Shown: positions 51,712 through 58,411 of the stretch, one piece after another
Position numbering within the stretch: position 1 is the first letter of the stretch
Layout: the number at the start of each line of letters is the position of its first letter
Source: Lacrimispora sp. BS-2
GTDB taxonomy: Bacteria > Bacillota > Clostridia > Lachnospirales > Lachnospiraceae
Direction: 5' to 3'
DNA: 64,000 nt
NCBI RefSeq assembly: GCF_040207125.1
Contig: NZ_CP157940.1
Span: forward strand, 1,798,001-1,862,000
Program-made: the position numbers and the translations under genes
Notes under the pieces: generated by a model
What the model was told of the DNA's origin: nothing
Seen by the model: only the letters and a program-made list of their open reading frames with translations
The model's database searches: none

Positions 51712-51740
51712 TTGTACCAGAGAAAGAACACTGCTATAAT
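51712..51740 (+). promoter_or_regulatory. Promoter of the 79-residue protein gene
   Basis: TTGTAC and TATAAT with 17-bp spacing. Confidence 0.6.
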
Positions 51741-51793
51741 AAGGACGTAGGAAATGACATTCATTTCACGGACATTTCAGAGGAGGGATTCAC

Positions 51794-52033
51794 ATGAAAA
51801 TTCAAAATATCACAGACGTAGAAAAATTTTTCAAGGTAATCGAGCAGTGCAAAGGCACCGTTGAGCTGGTTTCCAAGGAAGGTGACCGGATCAACTTAAA
51901 GTCCAAATTAAGCCAGTACTTATCCATGGCCACCATTTTTTCCAACGGCAGCATCATCAATGAACTGGAGTTGGTTGCTCATGACCCGGAAGATGTAGAA
52001 AGACTCATTAAATACATGTATCAGGGAGAATAA
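51794..52033 (+). CDS. Small protein of unknown function (79 aa)
   Basis: Soluble alpha/beta-looking protein (ITDVEKFFKVIEQCKGTVEL, SKLSQYLSMATIFSNG, DPEDVERLIKYMYQGE). No cysteine motifs or membrane helices. GAGGAGGG precedes the ATG, and a good promoter and strong terminator define a single-gene unit. I do not recognise a named family, though the compact strand-helix pattern suggests a conserved folded domain. Confidence 0.7.
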   Translation: MKIQNITDVEKFFKVIEQCKGTVELVSKEGDRINLKSKLSQYLSMATIFSNGSIINELELVAHDPEDVERLIKYMYQGE

Positions 52034-52060
52034 CAAAAAAAAAGAGATTATGTTTCTGAT

Positions 52061-52095
52061 AAAAACCGTAGGATCATTGTGTCCTGCGGTTTTTA
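52061..52095 (+). terminator. Terminator of the 79-residue protein gene
   Basis: AAAAACCGTAGGA pairs with TCCTGCGGTTTTT (one G-T), ending in five T. Confidence 0.8.
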
Positions 52096-52192
52096 TCTTG
52101 CTCTAACCCCTGCCCTTTTTGCGCTCTGACAGACATAAGATCATGCACGCCTCATAGTTATCTGAAAAAGCGTGAAAAACAGCAGGTTGAAC

Positions 52193-52221
52193 TTGACACT
52201 ATACCCCCTTTGTTATATAAT
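52193..52221 (+). promoter_or_regulatory. Promoter of padR-flavoprotein operon
   Basis: Consensus -35 TTGACA and -10 TATAAT with 17-bp spacing. Spacer, -10 and initiation region lie inside a 52-bp palindrome. Confidence 0.8.
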
Positions 52222-52252
52222 CAACTTGTTGAATATATAACAAAGGGGGTAT
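52201..52252. promoter_or_regulatory. 52-bp palindromic operator of PadR regulator
   Basis: Two 25-nt arms starting ATACCCCCTTTGTTATAT with a single mismatch and a 2-bp centre. The palindrome covers the promoter spacer, the -10, the start of transcription and the GGGGG ribosome-binding site 4 bp before the padR start, the expected position for tight autorepression. Confidence 0.8.
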
Positions 52253-52256
52253 ATGT

Positions 52257-52817
52257 ATGTCACTGAAGCATGGTCTGCTTGGATTGCTGAATTATGGCTC
52301 AATGACGGGCTATGAGCTGGATAAGGCATTTAAGGATTCTCTTTCGTTTTTCTGGCAGGCAAAGAACAGCCAGATTTACCGTGAACTGGATGCCATGGAG
52401 CGTTGCGGCTGGCTGACCAGCGAGCGTGTGATCCAGAACCAAAAGCCGAACAAACGGGTGTATAGCATAACAGACAGCGGAAAAGAGGAACTTGGCAACT
52501 GGCTGTCCTCGCCGGAATCGGATATTGCCGACGCAATGCGTATAAGAAGTGCATTTCTGATGCGCGTATTCTTCGCTGGAGAGACAGATATCGATCAATC
52601 ATTGGAAATGCTCCGCACCTATCGCAAACAATGTATGGAAAGCAGCAAGGAAATGAGCGCCGCCCATGATATAATCTCTGAATATGGAGCAATTGTCGGC
52701 GACGAACGAAAATCAAAATATTGGGAAATAGTAGCGCTTTACGGAGATGTGTTTTTCGACGCCGGACTTAACTGGGCAGACAAGGCGATTGCTATGTTAG
52801 AGGAGATGAAACGATGA
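52257..52817 (+). CDS. PadR-family transcriptional regulator
   Basis: 186 residues. An N-terminal PadR winged HTH (about 1-85; LKHGLLGLLNYGSMTGYELD, NSQIYRELDAMERCGWL, KRVYSITDSGKEEL) and a C-terminal dimerisation domain of the Vir_act_alpha_C type (about 90-180, with two long helices). PadR proteins repress neighbouring genes until a small phenolic or drug-like ligand binds. It overlaps the start of the downstream flavoprotein gene by 4 bp (ATGA), so that gene is the obvious target and the two are coupled. Confidence 0.93.
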   Translation: MSLKHGLLGLLNYGSMTGYELDKAFKDSLSFFWQAKNSQIYRELDAMERCGWLTSERVIQNQKPNKRVYSITDSGKEELGNWLSSPESDIADAMRIRSAFLMRVFFAGETDIDQSLEMLRTYRKQCMESSKEMSAAHDIISEYGAIVGDERKSKYWEIVALYGDVFFDAGLNWADKAIAMLEEMKR

Positions 52818-54394
52818 AAATTTTAGTTTTGAATGGTTCTCCCAAAAGTAAAAGCAGCAATACCATGTACCTTACCCGTGCATTTTTAGAGGGAGCCCAA
52901 TGGGAAGATGCAGAGATTATTGACGTAGCAAAAGCCAACATAAAGAGCTGCCTGGGATGCTTTGCCTGTTGGAGTAAAACACCGGGAATGTGTGTCATAA
53001 ACGACGATATGAGTGAAATTCTCGCCAAAATGATTTCAGCCGATGTGATCATCTGGTCTTTTCCGCTGTATTATTTCGGCGTTCCCGGCGATTTAAAAAA
53101 TCTCATTGACCGGCAATTGCCACTGAATTTACCTTTCATGGCTGAGGGAAATGAAAGCGGAAATCATCCGGCAAGGGTTGATTTGACCCATCAAAAACAC
53201 CTTGTTATTTCAACTTGCGGCTTTTGGACTCAAAAAGGTAATTATGACGCCGTTATAGCCATGTTTGACCACTTATGCGGCAAAGGCACCTATACGTCAA
53301 TTCTTTGCGGGCAGGGAGAACTGTTTCATTTTCAGGAATTAAAAGACCGCACGGATGCGTATCTGGATATCGTCCGCCGTGCCGGGGCGGAATATGCCGC
53401 CGGTGGAATCCGTTCCGGGACACAGGCAGAGCTTACGGAACCTTTATATCCCCGGGATGTGTTTGAAAAAATGGCTGATGCCTCCTGGGGTATTTCTAAA
53501 AATGATGATACTGGTACGGAAGATGACAGCTTAAATTTTACGATTCAGATGTCGGCTCTATATAGACCGGACGGCGTGGAACGTGTACTGGAGTTTTATT
53601 ATACCGACATTGATAAAACCTATCAGATCATGCTGACAAAACAAGGGGCCGAGGTCATAACGGACGGTTTCAAACCTTATACCACAAGGATTGAAACGCC
53701 GTATTCCCTCTGGCGTTCTATCTCCCGGGGTGAAATTTCCGGACAGGATGCGTTATTTAAACGGCTTTATAAAATACTCGGCGATTTTAATCTCATGATT
53801 AAGTGGAATGAGTTGTTTGGTACACCGCCATCAAAATCAACCAGCAAAATACCGCAGCGCAAAACCAACATGATGACCTTTCTCCTACCCTGGATTGTCA
53901 TTTGGACAACAATAGCCATAAATCCCACGATCGGTGCTGCAGCCGGCATTGTCGCGGCTGCGTCTGTGACCTTATTATGGTTTGTGTTTCAGCCTGTTAT
54001 CTATGAGCAAATCAGCATCCCGATTGTAACCGGACTTTCGCTGGCAGTCTTATTCGGCGCAGATACGAGGCTGGTCGTTTCCGGCAGCTATTTGATATTC
54101 GGATTGATATGGATCATCGGTGCTTTTCCCAAAATACCACTGACCGCCTATTACAGCGCAGCGCACTATGGCAATGAAAACGCATTTTCAAATCCGCTGT
54201 TCATGAGAACAAACCGCATTTTGACCGCTGCCTGGGGAGGCTTATATGTAATTACTCCGATTTGGACCTATATTCTGATGGGTACTGATTACTCATCTTA
54301 TATCGGTTTAATCAATTCCGCTTTGCCTGCGTTTATGGGTGCTTTTACCGCATGGTTCCAGAAATGGTATCCGGCGCGGTGGGCGAGAGGATAA
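52814..54394 (+). CDS. Flavodoxin-fold oxidoreductase fused to membrane domain
   Basis: 526 residues in three parts. Residues 1-235 form an NADPH-dependent FMN reductase/flavodoxin-like fold (KILVLNGSPKSKSSNTM, the CLGCFACW cysteine motif, IIWSFPLYYFGVPGDLKNLI). Residues about 240-340 are an SCP2-like domain (LNFTIQMSALYRPDG, VEFYYTDID-like strands, SGQDALFKRLYKILGDFN). From about 350 to 520 there are five or six membrane helices in a hydrophobic domain. An FMN reductase anchored to a membrane domain through a lipid-binding-like module suggests reduction of a hydrophobic substrate at the membrane, perhaps a quinone or xenobiotic. That is inference. Confidence 0.75.
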   Translation: MKILVLNGSPKSKSSNTMYLTRAFLEGAQWEDAEIIDVAKANIKSCLGCFACWSKTPGMCVINDDMSEILAKMISADVIIWSFPLYYFGVPGDLKNLIDRQLPLNLPFMAEGNESGNHPARVDLTHQKHLVISTCGFWTQKGNYDAVIAMFDHLCGKGTYTSILCGQGELFHFQELKDRTDAYLDIVRRAGAEYAAGGIRSGTQAELTEPLYPRDVFEKMADASWGISKNDDTGTEDDSLNFTIQMSALYRPDGVERVLEFYYTDIDKTYQIMLTKQGAEVITDGFKPYTTRIETPYSLWRSISRGEISGQDALFKRLYKILGDFNLMIKWNELFGTPPSKSTSKIPQRKTNMMTFLLPWIVIWTTIAINPTIGAAAGIVAAASVTLLWFVFQPVIYEQISIPIVTGLSLAVLFGADTRLVVSGSYLIFGLIWIIGAFPKIPLTAYYSAAHYGNENAFSNPLFMRTNRILTAAWGGLYVITPIWTYILMGTDYSSYIGLINSALPAFMGAFTAWFQKWYPARWARG

Positions 54395-54401
54395 GAACAG
54401 A

Positions 54402-54450
54402 AAGCTGCCCTGCTGGCCGATAGAACCAGCAGGACAGCTTTTTTATTTTT
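54402..54450. terminator. Terminator between convergent genes
   Basis: AAGCTGCCCTGCTGG pairs with CCAGCAGGACAGCTT, followed by a long T run on the plus strand. It serves the padR operon and possibly the AI-2E gene. Confidence 0.85.
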
Positions 54451-55582
54451 TGTTTTTAGACTTCTTCTGCTTTTCCAGCCTTTTATTCACGATTTCCCGG
54501 AGAATGGCATACACCACGGAACAGAGAGGAATAAAAATCAGCATTCCCACAATTCCCATGGCGCTGCCGCCGATGGTGACTGCAACCAGGACCCAGATGG
54601 ATGGAAGTCCCACGGAATTTCCCACTACATGAGGGTAGATAAAGTTTCCTTCCACCTGCTGAAGCACAAAGAAGATGATTAAAAAAATAAATGCATCCAA
54701 TGGCCTTACCATCAGCATTAAAAACGCCCCGATGGCACAGCCGATAAATGCTCCGAACATCGGGATCAGGGCTGTAAATGCAATCAAAACGCCGATAAGT
54801 ATCCCATATGGAAGGCCAAAGGCCGTCAGGGTCAAAAAAAACATACTCCCAAGAATGACTGCTTCCATGCACTGTCCCGTAAGGAAATGGGAAAAGGTTT
54901 CAGAAACCAGCGTTAATATCTCAAGCGTCCGCAAGGATACCTCTTCCGGAAGAAATGCCTTCATCAGCTTTTGTATCTGCCGTGAAAGAGTTTCCTTCTG
55001 AAGAAGAATATAAATGGCAAAGACCAGGGCGATTAAAAAGGCGGTCATCCCACTGATAATGGAAAGAGCGGCCGACACGGTGGAAGAAAGTACCGAACCC
55101 GCTCCGGCGGATAAAAATCCAACCACCTTTTCCAGAAAGGATTTCCAGTCAATCTCAATGCTGTTGATATAATCCGTGATTTCAGGGTTCTGGACAAACA
55201 ACCTCTCCGCTTCCTCTTTAATACCTGCAAGAAACGCCGGAATGCTGTTTTGCAGGCTTATAGCGGTATCAATAAGCTGAGGCAACACAACAAAAATAAC
55301 AAGCAGCAGGAGTCCAATTACAAACACAAGGGTAAGGCAAAGGCTTAATGGCCTGCGGATTTTGTTATCTTTCCTTACCGGCAGCAATTGTTCGATCCTG
55401 CGCATCGGCACATTGAGGATAAAAGCCATAACGCCTCCCAAAAGAAAGGGCGAGATAAATCCCACCATCTTCATCGCCAGGGCAAACAGGCTGCGATAAT
55501 TCCAGCCTGCCACCACAACGATTACGGCAAATACGATCAGGCCCCGTATTTTTTTAATTGTACTGTCATTAAATTCCATCAT
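54443..55582 (-). CDS. AI-2E family transporter
   Basis: 379 residues with the AI-2E (PF01594) layout: two N-terminal helices, the MAFILNVPMRRIEQLL motif, a long periplasmic-side coiled segment, then five or six helices including FLPEEVSLRTLEILTLVSET and the C-terminal QQVEGNFIYPHVVGNSVGLP signature. The family includes TqsA (autoinducer-2 export) and Na+/H+ antiporters, so the substrate is uncertain. Downstream of the AlaX-type gene on the same strand with a 9-bp gap, probably cotranscribed. Confidence 0.9.
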   Translation of the reverse strand: MMEFNDSTIKKIRGLIVFAVIVVVAGWNYRSLFALAMKMVGFISPFLLGGVMAFILNVPMRRIEQLLPVRKDNKIRRPLSLCLTLVFVIGLLLLVIFVVLPQLIDTAISLQNSIPAFLAGIKEEAERLFVQNPEITDYINSIEIDWKSFLEKVVGFLSAGAGSVLSSTVSAALSIISGMTAFLIALVFAIYILLQKETLSRQIQKLMKAFLPEEVSLRTLEILTLVSETFSHFLTGQCMEAVILGSMFFLTLTAFGLPYGILIGVLIAFTALIPMFGAFIGCAIGAFLMLMVRPLDAFIFLIIFFVLQQVEGNFIYPHVVGNSVGLPSIWVLVAVTIGGSAMGIVGMLIFIPLCSVVYAILREIVNKRLEKQKKSKNKK

Positions 55583-55591
55583 ACTCTCCTT

Positions 55592-56746
55592 TTATGACTC
55601 CTCTTCAAAAGCTTGTCTGATATCTTTCTGTAAGGCCTGAAAGGTGCCCTGGGCCATCAGGGAGCTTCCACCTCCCCGGCCATTTAATCTTCCATTTAAT
55701 GCTTTGCTCAACACTCTCATGTCCTTCTGACCGCTTCCAAGTGCATACTGAAAGACACCCTCATCTCCGGAACATGCCAAAACAACGCTTCCCTTCCCTC
55801 CTTCATACAGCATCGTGCAAAACTGTCTCAGCTGTACCGGGGATAAGTCACGTTCAAAAACCAGAAGAGGCGCATCCTGTTCGGGATAATCTTCGGCCTT
55901 TCTTTCTAAAAGTTCTTTGGAAAGCTGTCCGATTCTTCCATCCTTTTTCTGCCCTTCTTCTTTCAATCTGTCAACTGCCTCCAGGAGATGATCCGGTTTT
56001 GCCGACAGCAGGACGGAAATTCCGGACACTGCCTTCTGTTTTTTGCGGTAATCTTCCAGAGCCATCCTTCCACACAGCATGGTCACCCTGACACCGCCCT
56101 TATAATGAATCATCCCGGTCACTTTCAGAATGCCGATTTCTCCTGCAGTCATCACGTGAGTTCCACAGCAGGCACACACATCACCTCCCGGGAATTCAAT
56201 CAGCCGGACTTGTCCGGTCAATTCCTTTTTGCTCCGGTAATCGATGGTTAAAAGCTCCTCCTTTGACGGATAAGATTCAAGAACCGGAATATTCCGCCAG
56301 ATGAGTTCATTCACTTGTGTTTCTGCCGCTTCTATCTGTTCCATGGTCAGGATTCCGTTAAAATCAACGGTCACCTCATCCTTTCCCATGTGAAACCCTA
56401 CGTTATCAAGGCCATAATTCTTATGTACGATTCCCGACAATAAGTGCTCTCCGGAATGATTCTGCATGTTGCAGAACCTTCTCTCCCAGTCTATGATTCC
56501 AGTCACCCTGCTGCCCGCCTTTAATGGCTTATCCGTAATATGGACAATGCCTTCCGGCCTTTCCCTGACATCAAGGACTGCCGCCTCCCCAAGAGTTCCT
56601 ATATCAGCCGGCTGGCCGCCGCCCTCAGGGTAGAAGGCTGTCCGGTCCAAAAGCACTTCAAATAAACTGTCCTTTCCCTGCCTGCAGCCAGTTACCTCCG
56701 CTTCAAATGTTTTAACATAAGGTCTGTTATAATATAATTTTTCCAT
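55592..56746 (-). CDS. Alanyl-tRNA editing protein, AlaX-L type
   Basis: 384 residues, homologous to the editing and C-terminal parts of AlaRS. The N-terminal domain (FYPEGGGQPADIGTLG) is followed by the zinc/editing motifs HSGEH and CACCGTH, which deacylate Ser-tRNA(Ala) or Gly-tRNA(Ala). The C-terminal part (about 250-384) is a DHHA1 domain with the glycine-rich GRGGGSSLMAQG, marking the long AlaX class. It acts in trans in the cytosol to protect translation fidelity. A single ATG with AAGG upstream. Cotranscribed with the AI-2E-family gene. Confidence 0.92.
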   Translation of the reverse strand: MEKLYYNRPYVKTFEAEVTGCRQGKDSLFEVLLDRTAFYPEGGGQPADIGTLGEAAVLDVRERPEGIVHITDKPLKAGSRVTGIIDWERRFCNMQNHSGEHLLSGIVHKNYGLDNVGFHMGKDEVTVDFNGILTMEQIEAAETQVNELIWRNIPVLESYPSKEELLTIDYRSKKELTGQVRLIEFPGGDVCACCGTHVMTAGEIGILKVTGMIHYKGGVRVTMLCGRMALEDYRKKQKAVSGISVLLSAKPDHLLEAVDRLKEEGQKKDGRIGQLSKELLERKAEDYPEQDAPLLVFERDLSPVQLRQFCTMLYEGGKGSVVLACSGDEGVFQYALGSGQKDMRVLSKALNGRLNGRGGGSSLMAQGTFQALQKDIRQAFEEES

Positions 56747-56838
56747 CTTTTGCTCCTTATTTCTCTGTTGTACTAATTATACACAACAATTGGATAAGTT
56801 CAATCATAACAAATCTAAAATTTTAAGAAAAAATGGAA

Positions 56839-56866
56839 ACAGTGGCAAGCTGACATTCATACACTT
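56839..56866 (+). promoter_or_regulatory. Possible sporulation-type promoter of Cys/Gly-rich gene
   Basis: AC, 17 bp, CATACACTT resembles sigma-K (AC, N17, CATAnnnTA), and CATACACT also fits the sigma-E -10. Both -35 fits are weak. Confidence 0.3.
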
Positions 56867-56898
56867 ACATTGTAAACAAATTATTTGGAGGAACCAAT

Positions 56899-57153
56899 AT
56901 GAGTGATCTGGCAGCAACTAACTGTGGGTGCGGATGCGATTGCAACACCGGAGGCAACAGCGGATGTGGATTTAATCTAATTTGGATTATCCTTATCCTG
57001 TGCTTCTGTGGCGGCGGCAGCGGCGGTTGCGGCGGCGGTTGTGGCGGTTGCGGCGGCGGTTGCGGAAATGATGGATGCAGTTGGATTTGGATCATCATTC
57101 TTCTGTGCTGCTGTGGCGGCGGCGGCTTTGGCGGAAATAACTTCTGCTGCTAA
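56899..57153 (+). CDS. Small Cys/Gly-rich membrane protein
   Basis: 84 residues. Two similar halves each contain a hydrophobic segment (FNLIWIILILCFC, CSWIWIIILLCCC) followed by glycine/cysteine runs (GGGSGGCGGGCGGCGGG, CGGGGFGG). The sequence is therefore an internal duplication, and with about 18 cysteines it may be heavily disulfide-linked or metal-binding. Such short Gly/Cys proteins occur in clostridial spore coats, and the sigma-K-like promoter would agree, but the link is tentative. TTGGAGG precedes the ATG. A strong bidirectional terminator follows. Confidence 0.75.
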   Translation: MSDLAATNCGCGCDCNTGGNSGCGFNLIWIILILCFCGGGSGGCGGGCGGCGGGCGNDGCSWIWIIILLCCCGGGGFGGNNFCC

Positions 57154-57167
57154 GCGAAACATAAAAC

Positions 57168-57204
57168 AGGGCCCGATCTTTTCACAGATCGGGCCTTGTT
57201 TTTA
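57168..57204. terminator. Bidirectional terminator
   Basis: AGGGCCCGATC/GATCGGGCCTT with T runs on both strands. It serves the Cys/Gly-rich gene (plus) and the 49-residue gene (minus). Confidence 0.85.
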
Positions 57205-57208
57205 TTTG

Positions 57209-57358
57209 CTAACGACTCTGACCATTATTTTTTACAGGCCTTTGAAAAGAGCTCTGGCTGTTTACTCCTTTTAAAGGGCTCCTGTTCTGTTTCTTTTTCA
57301 TACAATCCTCATCAATTTCATATACTGCATTACCATCTATGATCAATCGGCTTTTCAT
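57209..57358 (-). CDS. Small protein, 49 residues
   Basis: It begins MKSRLIIDGNAVYEIDEDCM and ends in a polar tail. The first 25 residues look like a compact conserved motif, and AGGAG lies about 10 bp upstream of the ATG at 57358. A promoter with an internal palindrome (57383-57410) and a shared terminator complete a normal single-gene unit, so I call it real despite its size. Function unknown. A longer frame start at 57400 lies inside the promoter and is rejected. Confidence 0.6.
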   Translation of the reverse strand: MKSRLIIDGNAVYEIDEDCMKKKQNRSPLKGVNSQSSFQRPVKNNGQSR

Positions 57359-57382
57359 ATCTAAATCACTCTCCTGTAATAC

Positions 57383-57412
57383 TAATATATGCAGACGCAT
57401 ATATTGTCAACA
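57383..57412 (-). promoter_or_regulatory. Promoter with operator of 49-residue gene
   Basis: On the minus strand, TTGACA is followed by 17 bp and TATTAG. The spacer contains AATATATGC-GTCT-GCATATATT, a perfect 9-bp inverted repeat. Positions approximate to a few bases. Confidence 0.5.
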
Positions 57413-57435
57413 AGAAAAGTAAGGAATCTTATGCC

Positions 57436-57993
57436 ATGAACAACGAGCAAAATGTACGTGCAAATGATCTGGACTCCCTTATCGGCGATAATCATCTACA
57501 GATGGTGAAGGCTGCCCTGCCTTATATGAATGTTCCCCAGCAGCGTTTTATGTCCTACTTCGTTAAAATAAACGAGCTGCGCCGCACCGTTAATCTTTTT
57601 GAAGAAGGAGAAGTCGCTGCCATGGGGCTGGGTTCTTCCGGGGAGAATGACCGGGCCAACGACCCCATTGACATGCTGAATACCATAAAGCCCTTTGCAA
57701 ATCCGTCGGAACAGGATTTCATTGACCTTATCATCAACTTCTCTCAGGGCCTTCGGATGGCTAACTCCTACCCGGACCCAGGCCCGGTACCAAGTTCCAC
57801 CATTCCGGTTCAGGCCCAGGCCCAAACCCAATCCGAAACACCTCCAAACAAGCCTGCGGGTAACCACCGGCAGAATAATAACCCATTTGGGCGGATACCT
57901 CTGGACCAGCTCAAGAATTTCATGCCGCCGGACCAACAATCCCGTTTTGAAACCATGCAGCTTATGATGTCCGCCATGCAACAGATGAATTAA
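57436..57993 (+). CDS. Unknown protein, 185 residues
   Basis: Soluble, with a helical N-terminal half (about 10-110: DNHLQMVKAALPYMNVPQQR, DPIDMLNTIKPFANPSEQDF) and a Pro/Gln-rich linker (110-150). A short Met-rich C-terminal helix (ETMQLMMSAMQQMN) follows. No family recognised. It is followed after 58 bp by another small protein of similar flavour, and both share regular helical segments with FA.. and MM.. patterns, so they may be functional partners. Its start has only a weak AAGGA upstream. Confidence 0.6.
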   Translation: MNNEQNVRANDLDSLIGDNHLQMVKAALPYMNVPQQRFMSYFVKINELRRTVNLFEEGEVAAMGLGSSGENDRANDPIDMLNTIKPFANPSEQDFIDLIINFSQGLRMANSYPDPGPVPSSTIPVQAQAQTQSETPPNKPAGNHRQNNNPFGRIPLDQLKNFMPPDQQSRFETMQLMMSAMQQMN

Positions 57994-58051
57994 TCCATAT
58001 TTTTTCCCTGGCTCCCTTACCAAATCCCATAGAAAGGAAGAAAAATAATCC

Positions 58052-58339
58052 ATGAACTTCAACTGGAAACAAGACCCCAGACTAAGAAACATGAATCCGC
58101 AAAAGCTTTCCATGCTGTCTGAATTTGCAAAGCGGGTAGAATCCACTCCAAAAGACCAGCTTGTTCCAACCCTTCTAAACTTAAATGCGGAAGCAAGCCG
58201 CAAAGGCATTCAATTTAATGATGAAGAAACCGACCTTCTCATCTCCATTATGAGCGCAAACATGAGTGCTAACGAGCGGAAGCGAATAGAGACCATGCGG
58301 ATGCTATCTAAAAATTTCATGAAGCGCAATACAAAATGA
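58052..58339 (+). CDS. Unknown small helical protein, 95 residues
   Basis: Predicted all-helical (NPQKLSMLSEFAKRVESTPK, ETDLLISIMSANMSANERKR, METRMLSKNF-like C-terminus). No cysteines and no membrane segments. The interval to the upstream gene (58 bp) and same strand suggest an operon. A GGAAG lies 13 bp before the ATG. No named family known to me. Confidence 0.6.
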   Translation: MNFNWKQDPRLRNMNPQKLSMLSEFAKRVESTPKDQLVPTLLNLNAEASRKGIQFNDEETDLLISIMSANMSANERKRIETMRMLSKNFMKRNTK

Positions 58340-58343
58340 TAAT

Positions 58344-58389
58344 AAGGACATTATGGGCGATACCAGTGGGGCTCCGCCATAATGTCCTT
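58344..58389. terminator. Hairpin between convergent unknown gene and leuS
   Basis: AAGGACATTATGG pairs perfectly with CCATAATGTCCTT. Both flanks lack strong T runs, so efficiency is uncertain. Confidence 0.55.
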
Positions 58390-58411
58390 ACTTTGCGCAA
58401 GCAGTCAAAAA

